A stretch of DNA of 64,000 bases, taken from positions 930,001-994,000 of the forward strand of contig NC_027861.1 of the NCBI RefSeq assembly GCF_000187245.1, given 5' to 3'. The position numbers were made by a program, and so were the translations under genes. This DNA is from Ogataea parapolymorpha DL-1 (lineage: Eukaryota > Ascomycota > Pichiomycetes > Pichiales > Pichiaceae). Shown here one piece after another: positions 18,494-28,855 of the stretch (within the stretch, counting starts at the first letter, position 1; the number at the start of each line of letters is the position of its first letter). Below the pieces are notes generated by a model. It saw only the letters and a list, made by a program, of their open reading frames with translations. It made no database searches and was not told the origin of the DNA.

Positions 18494-19978
18494 ATGATGA
18501 TTAGCATCGTCAAGAAGAGTTTGCGGCTGACCTGGCGACCCAGTCGGCTCTCTAGCCTGCGACGCAACTTTTCTGATAGTGCTGACTTTCCTGTGAACCC
18601 AGAATGGACCAAACAACAGACGCTATTGCGCAAACAACGTTCGGCCCGACGGTCCTATAATGGCCACCATCTCGACAAGAATGGTTTTGGAGACGCTGAC
18701 TTCGATAGTTTCGATGGTGACTGGGGTAATTTCACCGCCGAGGCCAAACAGTATTGGTCCGAAAATTTGCGACCGTTGCAGAAACCCGACTGGATCGCCA
18801 GATCTGAGCCCACTGCAGAGACAGGCCCTACGTGGCTGGACAAACTACTTGGTCCGCACACGCAGCCGCAGAACGAGATCCGAGTGAAGCAGCTGCACGA
18901 CTACTTCCAGCACTTTGACGATGCATATTTCCAGAACATAAAGCCCAATAGAGCTAGCTTCTACCAGCAAGAAATAACCGAATATGGAAATGCTTTGCGC
19001 AGGTACAAAAAGCTGAACCTTGACGACTCGCAATTGCAGCGTTTTAGCGAGCGTACCCTGCTGCTGAACCAGATCACCGACCATGCACAAATCACGGCAG
19101 CCAGAGCAGCTCTATTAAAAGAGAGCAGCACGCACCCTTTGCCCGACAACATACGAGGAAAAAACGGCCCCATCGAAGCGATCCAAAATTGGTACGAGTC
19201 TCTTCCCCTGCCAAAATACAGCCACATCGGCCGGGAAGATTTCGAACTGCTCGCTGCCACCATTAATCAGACTCTGGCCCAAGACATCACGGAACTGGTT
19301 CCGGAAACACGACAGTGGATCCGTTTGTTCTACTCAGAAATGGTTACCAGCCGCATCCCACTCACAGAAATTGAAACGCACAACTGGATAAGACTCAAGT
19401 TGGCCTGTTCTGAAGGCAATAATGTCCTCGACTTCCTTTCCCTCTACCCATATAAATTACATGTCTCGCATTTTAATTTGCTGCTTCCAATCGTGGACCC
19501 ACAAACACTTCTGACACAAATGAACAGAGCAAACATCAGCCCCGACAGAACCACGGTGGTCCATCTGCTAGAGCACTACGGCAGCAAAGGTGACCTCAAT
19601 AGCGTGCTCAATACCATATTTTTCACGATTCACGACTTACGACTCAACCTTGACTCACAGCTTATAGAATCGTTTATAGGCGCTCTCATCAAGGCCGGCG
19701 AAACCAAGCTCGCCCTCTTCATCCTCGTTCAAACGTGCCATGTGTACGAAATCAACCCGACGCTCGAACCGCATGACACTCTTTCTGAAACCCAGACCAT
19801 CATTCTGGACTATCTGGTGTCCAATTTCGTGCATCTTGACCGCGTCACGCTCCAACATTCAATCAAGCCCACGGCTGCCATGATCAGACCATTCCTCAAA
19901 GTGTACGACTCTGCCAGCCAGAAAGACGTATTGGCCGCGCTCGTCCAGCTGGTTGATAAGTACGATATCGAACTATAG
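18494..19978 (+). CDS. mitochondrial helical-repeat (PPR-like) protein, unidentified
   Basis: A 494-residue protein with a strong predicted presequence: the first 25 residues (MMISIVKKSLRLTWRPSRLSS) are basic, hydroxylated and free of acids. The rest is mainly helical, and the C-terminal half has paired-helix units such as SPDRTTVVHLLEHYGSKGDLNSV that resemble pentatricopeptide repeats. Proteins of this type in yeast mitochondria process, stabilise or help translate particular mitochondrial mRNAs. I do not recognise a specific orthologue. It starts 90 bp from the divergent KTR gene and its stop lies only 14 bp from the converging PPN2 stop. Confidence 0.65.
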   Translation: MMISIVKKSLRLTWRPSRLSSLRRNFSDSADFPVNPEWTKQQTLLRKQRSARRSYNGHHLDKNGFGDADFDSFDGDWGNFTAEAKQYWSENLRPLQKPDWIARSEPTAETGPTWLDKLLGPHTQPQNEIRVKQLHDYFQHFDDAYFQNIKPNRASFYQQEITEYGNALRRYKKLNLDDSQLQRFSERTLLLNQITDHAQITAARAALLKESSTHPLPDNIRGKNGPIEAIQNWYESLPLPKYSHIGREDFELLAATINQTLAQDITELVPETRQWIRLFYSEMVTSRIPLTEIETHNWIRLKLACSEGNNVLDFLSLYPYKLHVSHFNLLLPIVDPQTLLTQMNRANISPDRTTVVHLLEHYGSKGDLNSVLNTIFFTIHDLRLNLDSQLIESFIGALIKAGETKLALFILVQTCHVYEINPTLEPHDTLSETQTIILDYLVSNFVHLDRVTLQHSIKPTAAMIRPFLKVYDSASQKDVLAALVQLVDKYDIEL

Positions 19979-19992
19979 TCCATTAATTGACC

Positions 19993-21267
19993 TCAGCAAT
20001 TGACCTGAGTGAACAAATTTCTGTAAACTATGCGATCTTCGTTCTTCGTACTCACCACCTCGCTCCAGATTATTTCCGCACTGAGCTGGGCGCCGTAGAC
20101 ACACCCAGAGTCCAGCCCCGTGCTGAACTCGCGGAAACACACGCCTCTTTTGGCATCGTGCCCGTAGTACACTTTTGTGCCGGCGGTCAACGCGTCCTCA
20201 CTCGCGTTTGCAGCCACTTCAAGCTGGCGCCGTGTCCAGAACCGTGTCCATGGCTTGGATTTCTCGCCGTCGACCACCTCGTGACGATCTTCGGTCGGAA
20301 TGGTGTAGTCTGGAGGCAGCAGATTGCGGATAGTCAGGATCGCCTCTGGATCCTGATCTTGCAGGGTTTCGACGCTCCATACCAGTCCGCCGTGGACAGC
20401 GACTCCGCTTGCCGGAGTGGAGGCATATTTCGTCCGTTTTTTGTTCGTCATTCTCGGAACAGGGCCCAGCTCCTTAATTAGCGAACACTTGGAAATATAG
20501 TCAATGTGTTCAGGCATGAGCCGTTTTGCAATCCGCATCTGCTCGTCCAAGTCGTACTGTTCTGCTGCTCTTAACTCGTTTTTCGACTCGTTAAAGCCGA
20601 CGCCCGGAAGACCGTGGTACTGCACATACCGTTTCAGAATCTCCCATTCGTGGTTGCCCAAAATGCAGTCGATGCGGTTCTGGATGGCGTATTCGAGCAC
20701 CCCGAGCGAGTTCTTGCCTTTGGCCAGGAAATCGCCAAGCAAAACAACGTGATCGTAGCGTCCGCCGTCAAATTTGACGTGTTTTAGGAGTTTCTGCAGC
20801 TCAAGCAGCGAGCCGTGAACGTCTCCAATAAGAATAAGTCGTTTAGCGGGCCTTTGGCAAGCTGCAGCCTTCAGCTTCCGAAAATGTCTCCTAAATAATT
20901 TGGTATCCTTGTCCAGCAGGTTCCATTTCTCGAAATTGGGCACGTTTTTAATAGGTGACTCGGGATCGTTGTAGTTGTCGTTAATTATCTCATGATCCGC
21001 CATTTCAAGATTCTCTGGAGGTATCAGGGGGTGTAGATAGACGGGCAGTTTTGCAACTTTGATCAAGTCCGGGACGTCTGCGGACGGGGGTGCCAGACTA
21101 GGCAAGAAGACCATCAGAAAATATACAATTGGCAATCCGATTATTAGTCCGAGCCCCCAAAGCAGCCGTCTGGAAGATCCAATGCGGATCATAAGCCGTT
21201 CAAATGGACTGAACTCCTCGTCTTCGTAGTCATCGGGTCTCTGAAGAGGGGTGGTTTCCGAGACCAT
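19993..21267 (-). CDS. PPN2: vacuolar metallophosphatase, endopolyphosphatase Ppn2-like
   Basis: I start it at the ATG at 21267 (424 residues, MVSETTPLQRPDDYEDEEFS); the longer frame begins with a TTG. One signal anchor covers about 36-58 after an acidic cytosolic tail. The calcineurin-type metallophosphatase motifs are in order: GDVHGS at 148-153, GDF at 178-180 with a following Gly, GNHEWE at 204-209, then HGGL and YYGHDAKRG near the end. This layout matches S. cerevisiae Ppn2 (YNL217W), a vacuolar enzyme that cuts inorganic polyphosphate. The possible alternative is another membrane Ser/Thr-phosphatase-like protein, but TM plus motif spacing favours Ppn2. Confidence 0.78.
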   Translation of the reverse strand: MVSETTPLQRPDDYEDEEFSPFERLMIRIGSSRRLLWGLGLIIGLPIVYFLMVFLPSLAPPSADVPDLIKVAKLPVYLHPLIPPENLEMADHEIINDNYNDPESPIKNVPNFEKWNLLDKDTKLFRRHFRKLKAAACQRPAKRLILIGDVHGSLLELQKLLKHVKFDGGRYDHVVLLGDFLAKGKNSLGVLEYAIQNRIDCILGNHEWEILKRYVQYHGLPGVGFNESKNELRAAEQYDLDEQMRIAKRLMPEHIDYISKCSLIKELGPVPRMTNKKRTKYASTPASGVAVHGGLVWSVETLQDQDPEAILTIRNLLPPDYTIPTEDRHEVVDGEKSKPWTRFWTRRQLEVAANASEDALTAGTKVYYGHDAKRGVCFREFSTGLDSGCVYGAQLSAEIIWSEVVSTKNEDRIVYRNLFTQVNC

Positions 21268-21393
21268 GGAAGAGTAGAAAAAATATGTGCAAAGATGTTC
21301 TGCCAAGAGTTTAACTGCACTAAGCGAGCTCTCCAGAATGGCATTTTGCTCTTAAGTAGTCATTAAAGCGTTTCAACACTATATACAAGCCGT

Positions 21394-21888
21394 CTAGTTT
21401 TTGGCGGCCTTGTCGTCGCCGTTGAGCAAGCTCGTCAACATGCTCTGGATGTCGTTGGTTTCCTGGTCAACAGGCATCCGGGCAAGCTCCTTCTCTGCCT
21501 CTGCTCCGCCCAGCAGCAGCTTCATCCGCTGGCCAAACTCGCGGGGGCCTGAGATATCGTAGTACCAGAAACCTCCTGTAACGAACATCGCCATCGACGA
21601 AACAGCGAGCAGCGAAGCATGTGCGACCGCGCTGGCAGCATCTCGGTAAAACGAAAATTTAGGAGGAACATGGTTGTGCTGGTAGAACGTCGGGTTGTAT
21701 CGTCTGGCAATAACACCCCGATAGGCGATCTTGGACGCAATATACGTCATCACAGCACATCCATAGAAAAGCGCCGCCTGTCGGAAACGTCTCTCGTTGT
21801 ACTTTGTAACAGCGTCGGAGGCGGTCTCAGACTTGCCCTCCTTCTTGCTTCCCACGCCTCCCGCACTGAGTTTCGGAAGTCCTAGCAT
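21394..21888 (-). CDS. AIM11: Aim11-like mitochondrial membrane protein
   Basis: A 164-residue protein with two membrane helices (about 38-57 and 88-110). The pattern RRFRQAALFYGCAVMTYIASK, then ARRYNPTFYQHNHVPP, then ALAVSS-type helix with WYYDISGPREFGQRM follows S. cerevisiae Aim11 (which has QMARFYGAAAFT, KYVPSIFQQN and WALDISTAREF at the same spacing). Function is not established; deletion in S. cerevisiae alters mitochondrial genome inheritance. It lies between PPN2 (126 bp) and PNC1 (87 bp), all on one strand. Confidence 0.8.
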   Translation of the reverse strand: MLGLPKLSAGGVGSKKEGKSETASDAVTKYNERRFRQAALFYGCAVMTYIASKIAYRGVIARRYNPTFYQHNHVPPKFSFYRDAASAVAHASLLAVSSMAMFVTGGFWYYDISGPREFGQRMKLLLGGAEAEKELARMPVDQETNDIQSMLTSLLNGDDKAAKN

Positions 21889-21975
21889 AACAATTAATTA
21901 TTATTTAAATCGATTTAAATTTTTTGGCCATAAATTATTTGATAATCAATCATGTAGCCAGAGTAACGTGATTAA

Positions 21976-22671
21976 TCATTTAGTAACCTGTGCGAGAGCA
22001 GCATCTTGGAGATTAATGATTTTCACTCCGTGCTCGCGATACACACTTTCGGTCTTATCATTGGCGGACGGATCGACAGCGCGCGAACAGTCTTTCAAAA
22101 CAAATGTTTGGAAGCCAAGGTCTGCAGCATCCACAGACGAGTTGAGGACGCAGTAATCGTAGGCCAGACCAACAGTGAAAACATGTGTTATTCCGTTTTC
22201 ACGTAGGATCTTCTCGCACTCCGTGTGGTGCAGCCCCCAGGTGTCCTGGAAACAAGAGTAGTACTCCCGATCCTGCAAATATCCCTTTTTCACGGTGTAA
22301 GTAGGAACCTGCTGTTTTTGTAGCAGATCCTCCAGAACAGGTTTAAACTCCTTTGCAAGCTCGGCGCCCTTGCTGTGCTGCACACAGTGGACTGGCCATA
22401 GCACCTGCTCCTTGATGGTCCCATTGTGGGGGTGTTTGAACTGTTTCGTGGTGTAAGGCTCCTGACCGTGATTTTTGGCAAAGGACGTGTGGTCTGATGG
22501 GTGCCAATCCAAAGTGGCAATGATCGTCTTCCAATTGTACTTATCAAGGTCCAATAACTGTAAGATCGGGTCAATCACCTCCCTTCCCTGAGGCACGGCC
22601 AATGCTCCGGTCGGAGGAAGAAAATCTTCTTGGAGATCAACGACAATTAAAGCTGATTTTGTTTGTGACAT
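21976..22671 (-). CDS. PNC1: nicotinamidase Pnc1
   Basis: Started at the ATG at 22671 (231 residues, MSQTKSALIVVDLQEDF); 31 further upstream codons are open but lie outside the family alignment. The catalytic triad of isochorismatase-type amidases is present: Asp12 in VVDLQEDF, Lys129 in VKKGYLQDREYY, and Cys174 in GLAYDYCVL, with the same Lys-Cys spacing as S. cerevisiae Pnc1. The metal-site segment DWHPSDHTSF is at 55-64. It turns nicotinamide into nicotinic acid in the NAD salvage pathway and so relieves sirtuin inhibition. Confidence 0.92.
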   Translation of the reverse strand: MSQTKSALIVVDLQEDFLPPTGALAVPQGREVIDPILQLLDLDKYNWKTIIATLDWHPSDHTSFAKNHGQEPYTTKQFKHPHNGTIKEQVLWPVHCVQHSKGAELAKEFKPVLEDLLQKQQVPTYTVKKGYLQDREYYSCFQDTWGLHHTECEKILRENGITHVFTVGLAYDYCVLNSSVDAADLGFQTFVLKDCSRAVDPSANDKTESVYREHGVKIINLQDAALAQVTK

Positions 22672-22944
22672 GTAGAAAAAATAATCAATTATACGGGGTA
22701 AATTTTTTCTGTGTGGGACTGACTTTTTATAGAACTGCTGGGCCTTTTTTAAATCTTGATTCACTTAAATACCACGAAACTCGTTTTCGATCTATATTTG
22801 AGAACATTTGACTAACTTGCCACTCATACCAAGCCCTAAAGTATACCAAGAGCAACTCTGTGGTACTTGGAGGTTATTGACCAGCACTCTGTAAACAAGA
22901 CACAGCATCGACATAGGGGGAGAGATTACACGTTTGCCGCATAA

Positions 22945-25464
22945 ATGAACCTGACGCCTGATTTCATTCACGATGCATGCACGGACGAGTCTCCGCTATC
23001 AGCAGACCTCAACCTGGAGCTTGGATCAAACGCCAGCTCGATCTCGTCGTCCGAGTTCTCGTCCGACTCGGGATCAGCAAATAGGAGATTGTCTCCAGAG
23101 CACAGGGTCGGCCCTGACGACGAGCACGAGAGTGATCCGGACCTTTCAGAACTTTACACACTCGAGGACGTGTTCAATTCGGCTCTGATCAAAGATCAAC
23201 AGGGCTCAACAGGTGTTCTGGAGACTCTACAGGCGTTGGTGCAAGAAAGCCGCACAAAAATCGATATTGAAAATCTAGCCAAAAGGCTTACGGACGCAGA
23301 CCCAGAAACCAAAGACAAGTTGCAGTTGGAATTTGTCACGGTGTTGACCATCATCAAATTGACCAAAGAGCTCAACAGTGTGCTGACTAGTCAAATGAGT
23401 GAGCTTTCCTTCCAAAAAGCTGCCACTATTTCATTGGCTGCTATGGGCTTGTTCAAGTATCACTTCCAGCTAGAACAAACCCACCCAAATTTTGGGTTCA
23501 AGAACTTTGGCTCTTTGCTGAGCCTTGAACAGTACAACCTTGTCAAACCGATTTTGAAAACTCTTGTTCTGGCTCCAAATTACAACTATGCAGAGCAAGA
23601 GATGATCAAGCAACACTTCACCCTTTTCATTGCTATGCATCTAATGAACAAACATATGTTTGATGCGCTCTTGTCTTCGTTTACTCAAAAAGACACTTAC
23701 ACCATGTTCACGCACATATTTGCAGGAGAGTCGCAAACTCCCTTAACGGCCAGCGGAGGCCTACACTCTCTTTTTGAAAACTTCAATCGTTGTGAAACTT
23801 TAGCGCAAAGCTCGCTGTGCGAAGACAAAGACTCGCGCACACTGTTTGGCATTTTATTTCCTCCCAACTATCAGCGGGTTGCTACTCAAAGTGTCGATGC
23901 ATTACTGAAAATGCATCATCTTTGTGCCAAACCTGACATGTCTTTTGGGAAGCTCAACGAGGTGTTGAAGCTCTATCTGGAAAATGGCATAAACAGTGAG
24001 ATAGTCTCATTGTACTCTTTGCACAGGCCAGCGCTGTTGAAGACCTTACACAAGATCGTCGACTTGCAATCAAAGAGCGTCACTAATTTGCAAAAGGTGA
24101 GCTACTATTTGCTGGCAAATATTAGCGAGTTTATTATCACCAATGTTCCGCTAATTAATATCGATGATCACGCTTTGCTCGTGATCCTTTTGAACATTAA
24201 TAACTCCAATTACAAGGAAAGTTTGGGCATCACAAATGACTCTTACACGTACGAAGTCACAGAGACTACCATAAAGATGTTGTTTGAGATTGTGGACCAA
24301 AACTTTAAGCTTGATTACCCAAAGGAGTTGAACTTGCTAAGCTATCTGAAAGTCAGCTTGAAGAACATCGACTACAATCTGAATTCTTTCGAATCCTTCT
24401 TGAAGATTTCTGCGCTGTTAAACGACATGGGAAGCAGATTATCAATTCACGCACTGTTGGAGACTGTCCAGTTTGTTCTTTCATCAAGCTTGAACAAGGA
24501 GCTTTTTGGTTTAGTTGGTCAATCTGCAAAAATTCCAGAGCTGCTCAAGCACCCATTTGGATTTGAGTACATTCCTCCGTTAGGAAAATCCAATTTCATT
24601 TTTGAGAACAATCTCAACATGGGTGACGATTCGCTGAAAAAAGTTCGGGCACAAACAAAATCAGCCTTCAATTCACTTCAGTCTGGCACTCACCACAGAG
24701 TTAAGGGCACTAGGGTGTTGCAGGACTGTGTTCTTTTGTGTGCTATTGTGAAGTCTAAAGTTTACAATTTTTTGAGAGAGTTCAATGATGAACTTGGCTT
24801 GATGAAATTCTCAACGGAACAAAAATCTGCTGTCAAAGACGACACGATGAACAAGTTCAAGCAAAAAACGTTTACGCAACTGGCTCTGTTCAAGTCACAG
24901 CATGGGTTGGATTACAAGATACTAAACAAGTCTGTTGATCTGAACCTGGCAGCTACGCTCGGCAGCTTGAAAGTCTGCGGCAATTTTGGCAGGTTCCCAG
25001 AATTGGTGGACTCTTCGTCTTTATACGACAGACCGTTTTGCAACATTTTGTACCACTATCAGCTTGACTCGCTTCTTAGTTACTTACTTGTTTACAAGGA
25101 GTTTGGGCTTTTTAGTCTGTTCAAGATGATGAAGACGGTTTTGCTTACTGACTTAACCTTGATACCTATTGCTTCAAAGATGCTGTCAAACCTGGTTGGC
25201 TTTGAAAACTCGTCTAACAAGCCAAAGATTCAGTACATCACAAGCATCATTCACCAGAGCGATGTTTTGTGCAATCTTGTGAGACAATTTGTGGAGCTTT
25301 TTGATGATGCACGCTCTAGCTCGTTCAGACAATTACTCGATTTCATGAAAATCCATCCTTCTCCAATCAAGCCCTCTAAGATTCCGAAGGGCACTGTTGA
25401 GCTGGATTTACGGCATTTTCTTCTATATTTGGAGTCAAAGCCGGAGGAGCGCCAAGCTGTTTAA
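22945..25464 (+). CDS. large helical protein of unknown function in a GC-poorer island
   Basis: An 839-residue protein that I do not recognise. The first 70 residues are acidic and Ser-rich (SSEFSSDSGSANRRLSPEH). From about residue 75 the protein is a continuous series of amphipathic helices rich in Leu, Asn, Lys and Phe, which looks like an alpha-solenoid. There is no signal peptide or membrane segment. Its base composition is clearly lower in GC than that of PNC1 and PSE1 on either side (a sampled line at 24361 has 22 of 60 G+C, against 32 of 60 in PSE1 at 26881). It ends 112 bp from the converging PSE1 stop. Confidence 0.75.
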   Translation: MNLTPDFIHDACTDESPLSADLNLELGSNASSISSSEFSSDSGSANRRLSPEHRVGPDDEHESDPDLSELYTLEDVFNSALIKDQQGSTGVLETLQALVQESRTKIDIENLAKRLTDADPETKDKLQLEFVTVLTIIKLTKELNSVLTSQMSELSFQKAATISLAAMGLFKYHFQLEQTHPNFGFKNFGSLLSLEQYNLVKPILKTLVLAPNYNYAEQEMIKQHFTLFIAMHLMNKHMFDALLSSFTQKDTYTMFTHIFAGESQTPLTASGGLHSLFENFNRCETLAQSSLCEDKDSRTLFGILFPPNYQRVATQSVDALLKMHHLCAKPDMSFGKLNEVLKLYLENGINSEIVSLYSLHRPALLKTLHKIVDLQSKSVTNLQKVSYYLLANISEFIITNVPLINIDDHALLVILLNINNSNYKESLGITNDSYTYEVTETTIKMLFEIVDQNFKLDYPKELNLLSYLKVSLKNIDYNLNSFESFLKISALLNDMGSRLSIHALLETVQFVLSSSLNKELFGLVGQSAKIPELLKHPFGFEYIPPLGKSNFIFENNLNMGDDSLKKVRAQTKSAFNSLQSGTHHRVKGTRVLQDCVLLCAIVKSKVYNFLREFNDELGLMKFSTEQKSAVKDDTMNKFKQKTFTQLALFKSQHGLDYKILNKSVDLNLAATLGSLKVCGNFGRFPELVDSSSLYDRPFCNILYHYQLDSLLSYLLVYKEFGLFSLFKMMKTVLLTDLTLIPIASKMLSNLVGFENSSNKPKIQYITSIIHQSDVLCNLVRQFVELFDDARSSSFRQLLDFMKIHPSPIKPSKIPKGTVELDLRHFLLYLESKPEERQAV

Positions 25465-25576
25465 ATTCGCATGTTATCATTATTTTTGGTTTAGTCTTTG
25501 CTTCTCGAAATGAATATCTTATCAATACAAAATCAAATTAATGTTGAAAATTAATATATACGACTCACCAGGTATT

Positions 25577-28500
25577 CTATGCAAACCATTCGCTTATCAC
25601 CTGCTTTCCCTCCGTGTTGTATTTATTCAAAAGAGCAATGGCCTGGTCCTGAGGCAGGGTTCCCAGCAGCTGTTTCACGGTTCCCACGACTTTCTCGGCG
25701 GTCTTGCCGGAGATCGAGCCGAAAAGCAGCGCCTGTACCACATCGTCCACGATTTTAGGGATCATGCCAGCGACAACCGGATGCTGCTGTTGAATCAGTT
25801 CGGCAAGGAACATATAAGCATACGGTGCCGCTTCGTCGTCCTGGAGCACAGGCATCAGCTTGAGCCAGTTCTCCACCACCTCGTTGGCATTTGGAACATT
25901 GGAGCCGAAGGAGTGCAGCACCTTGGCAATGGCTGCGATCGAGTTTTCGGTAGCAGATAGGTTCTCTTCCGCTTTCGAGTCCGGAACGTTGCACATGGCC
26001 AGCATCGATCCCAGAGTGGCAATGCAGAAATCTTTAAAGTGGTCTCTTCCGTATTGCGCACAGGCACCCACGGTATGCGAGGCAGCCTGTCTGATACTTG
26101 CCTGAGGAGATGTGAGCGACTCGCCAACAGGGTTCATGAAGAAATCCTTGAACTGGAACGCCAGAGGACCAGTGTACTCGACAAGGTCAGAAACGGAGCA
26201 CAGTGCCAGCAATCTCAGCGAGGTGTTTTCGTCATTCATGTACGAGGCAAGAGTCGGGATCAGAGACTGGTACGCTGGCAGGAACCGTTCTCTTGTGCTC
26301 TTGAACATCGCGGTGATGCCCTTGGTGATCTCGTCGAGCAGTTCTTCGTCGGTGTACTCCTCGTCGTCCTCCTGGACCTCCTCGTTGTACTCATCGTCGG
26401 CATTTTCTCTGCTCTTGATCCTCTCGTAGATCTCGGTCAGGTTGGTCTGAATCGAGTTTCCGGCAGCTAAGATCTGCTCGTCCGATAGCACATTGGCGCC
26501 AATCAGCTCCAAGCCCTTCGAGATGGCATAGTAGTACGCGACAAGCAGTTCTGGAACTGGATCGGTTCCCAGCTGGTGCACAAGCTTGTCGAACATTTGT
26601 GTCCACAGCTGTGTGGCCTGAGGCGATGTTGAAGAGCCGGTGGCCTCAATGGTGCACTGGAGCAAAGCAGGCATGGTCAGGGCAGAAGAGCCTCTCACAC
26701 CGTCGTGCAAATAGAAATCAAGACCTGGAATCACAATATGGGTTGCAATATCCTCCACGTACGGGAAAAAGTCTCCGCCCAGCACCTCGGCATAAGTTTT
26801 GAGTAGCTCGATCGCGGCAGTCTTGTCGTCGAGAATGGCCGTGTGCACTGCAATGTGCTTCCCGGCCAGCTGGATAACGTCAAACTCCTCGTTCTGGTTG
26901 AGCTCATCTACCTCGTCCTCGTCCACGATCGAGATGTCCTGCGCAGCTTTGGCAGCCTCCAACAGCGGAGGCAACACACCAGGCAAGTACGGAATGAAAT
27001 CTTTTCCGATCAGCTTGCAAATCCTGCTCCAGCCTTGTTCTAAATACGTCTTGGCCGGATCGTCTTCTCCGGTCAGGTTATTTTGGATATGAGCAAAAAG
27101 CTGGACGATCTCCTGCGCGTTCGGCATGAACTTTTCCTTGCCGACCGCCAAAGCAATCAGTGCTGAGCACTCAATCGACTTGGCCTTGAGCAGCCTGTTC
27201 TCCTCGCCCATGTCGGTTCTCAGCACCTCCAGCAACAGCGGCATCAGAGTGTCGTAGTATTTGATGAACTTGGTCTTCGCAGCGTCTGCCACAATGGCAA
27301 TGGTGGTGATCACCTGCTCCTGGACGTATCTCTTCGGAGCGCTCTGCAGCAGCGTCAGCAGGTTGGTCAGCAGGTCGTCCAAATATGGCTCCAGAACCTC
27401 CTTCGTAGCGTCCTCGCAGAAGTTCACAAGAGCAGCAGCAGCGTGCGCCTGCACCCGTGGCACGTTCTTCGTGGTGAGCATCGAGATCAGCGCAGGCAGA
27501 ATGCGGTCGCCGGAAGTTCTCTGGATGACGTCAGCAAAATCAGTGGACATCTGGCCCAGAGCGTTACAGCACGCGTACTGGACTCGTGGATGACTGTCCT
27601 GCAAGGAGGGCAAGATCAGGTCGAGAATCTTGGGGATCTCGGCAATAAGCACCTCTCTGCACCCCTCAGCGGCAGACGACAGCGCCATCAATGCCGCCTG
27701 TCTCTCGTGCCAGTCCTGCGACTGGATCATCTGCGGCAGGTACTGGAACAGCGGGCCGGCCAACGACTGGCCGCCAAGTCTAAGAGCTGCTCTGTCAAGA
27801 GACTGTCTTGCCGCATTGTACTCATCCTCTTCGTCGTCGTTGTCGATTTCGTCCGAGTTGTTCCATTCTGCCGCGTCCTCGTCGTCGATGCACACCTCGG
27901 TCATCAATTTGAGAGTCACGAGCACAATCGTGGTGGCATATGACGATTCTCTCTTGCACATGTTCGGCGAGGTCTCGCAGAAGGTTGTGAGCAGCTCGAG
28001 AGCCGCCAGTCTGGCCGTAGAGTCGAGAGATTTGTTCTGAGCCACCTCGGAGCAGAATCCAATGATGGTGGGGAACATAGGCTTGAACATCTTTGGTGCG
28101 AGGTCCACCAGCTCAATCAGACTCTCCAAGACAGAGGCCAGTGCCGTATCCTTGCCGTTTTCCAGCAGCCTAGGCAGGGAGTTAAGTAGGTTGGGCAGCA
28201 GAGAGCTGAGATTGGTCCACTGCGACTTGGGCAGATTCTCAAAGAACGCGACGAAGGCAGAGCACGCAGCAATTCTTACGTCGTCGCTGGCGTCCTCAAA
28301 ACCGACATGAAACATCTTGAGCGTATCCTGGAGCTGATAGTTGGTGATAATTGCCGGAGTGGTGCTGATTATTCTAAAAGCAGACTCCCTAAAGCTGGGA
28401 TCTTGGTTGGTGGTGGCCTGCATGATGGTAGGCAGCAGGTTAGGCCAGCCAAAGGAGTCGTCCTTGGCGACCTCGGCGACCGCGTCGGCGAGCTTGTGTC

Positions 28501-28855
28501 TGACATTATTGGACTGAGGAGCGGTGAAACCTTGCAATAGGACGTTGCGCACCTCGGTCTTGGCCTGCTCGCTGATGTGGTCAATCTGTCTTGCGGTGAC
28601 GGAGTAGCCCTGCTCGGAAGGCGACTTGATGGCAAAACGTCTAAATAGCACTGCTGAGAAGGCCTTGGTGCTGTCGTCGGCTGCAGTTGCAGCCTGCTGA
28701 GCAAGCCAAACAAGAAGAATATCGACGCGGTCTTTCTTAGTCCACTCCTTGTTGAGCGTGTGTTCTGCCTGCTGACGTATGGCGTTATCTGTGGAGGCCA
28801 AGCCCGACAGCAATTGGAGCAGTATGCCAGATATCTCTGGTGGGATTTGCGACAT
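25577..28855 (-). CDS. PSE1: karyopherin beta Pse1/Kap121 (importin-5)
   Basis: A 1092-residue HEAT-repeat protein, the length of S. cerevisiae Pse1 (1089). It starts MSQIPPEISGILLQLLSGLA with the importin N-terminal domain (DNAIRQQAEHTLNKEW). Matches run the full length, for example SDDVRIAACSAFVAFFENLP, the acidic insert EWNNSDEIDNDDEEDEYN before ARQSLDRAALRLGG, and the terminal EWFA. It imports ribosomal proteins and transcription factors such as Pho4 and Aft1 into the nucleus. CTG codons here fall at positions that are Leu in S. cerevisiae Pse1, which shows the standard code. It is divergent from PXR1. Confidence 0.95.
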   Translation of the reverse strand: MSQIPPEISGILLQLLSGLASTDNAIRQQAEHTLNKEWTKKDRVDILLVWLAQQAATAADDSTKAFSAVLFRRFAIKSPSEQGYSVTARQIDHISEQAKTEVRNVLLQGFTAPQSNNVRHKLADAVAEVAKDDSFGWPNLLPTIMQATTNQDPSFRESAFRIISTTPAIITNYQLQDTLKMFHVGFEDASDDVRIAACSAFVAFFENLPKSQWTNLSSLLPNLLNSLPRLLENGKDTALASVLESLIELVDLAPKMFKPMFPTIIGFCSEVAQNKSLDSTARLAALELLTTFCETSPNMCKRESSYATTIVLVTLKLMTEVCIDDEDAAEWNNSDEIDNDDEEDEYNAARQSLDRAALRLGGQSLAGPLFQYLPQMIQSQDWHERQAALMALSSAAEGCREVLIAEIPKILDLILPSLQDSHPRVQYACCNALGQMSTDFADVIQRTSGDRILPALISMLTTKNVPRVQAHAAAALVNFCEDATKEVLEPYLDDLLTNLLTLLQSAPKRYVQEQVITTIAIVADAAKTKFIKYYDTLMPLLLEVLRTDMGEENRLLKAKSIECSALIALAVGKEKFMPNAQEIVQLFAHIQNNLTGEDDPAKTYLEQGWSRICKLIGKDFIPYLPGVLPPLLEAAKAAQDISIVDEDEVDELNQNEEFDVIQLAGKHIAVHTAILDDKTAAIELLKTYAEVLGGDFFPYVEDIATHIVIPGLDFYLHDGVRGSSALTMPALLQCTIEATGSSTSPQATQLWTQMFDKLVHQLGTDPVPELLVAYYYAISKGLELIGANVLSDEQILAAGNSIQTNLTEIYERIKSRENADDEYNEEVQEDDEEYTDEELLDEITKGITAMFKSTRERFLPAYQSLIPTLASYMNDENTSLRLLALCSVSDLVEYTGPLAFQFKDFFMNPVGESLTSPQASIRQAASHTVGACAQYGRDHFKDFCIATLGSMLAMCNVPDSKAEENLSATENSIAAIAKVLHSFGSNVPNANEVVENWLKLMPVLQDDEAAPYAYMFLAELIQQQHPVVAGMIPKIVDDVVQALLFGSISGKTAEKVVGTVKQLLGTLPQDQAIALLNKYNTEGKQVISEWFA

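Noticed and set aside
22672..22764. 31-codon extension of PNC1
   Set aside because: Outside the family alignment; the ATG at 22671 sits right before the catalytic-Asp strand.
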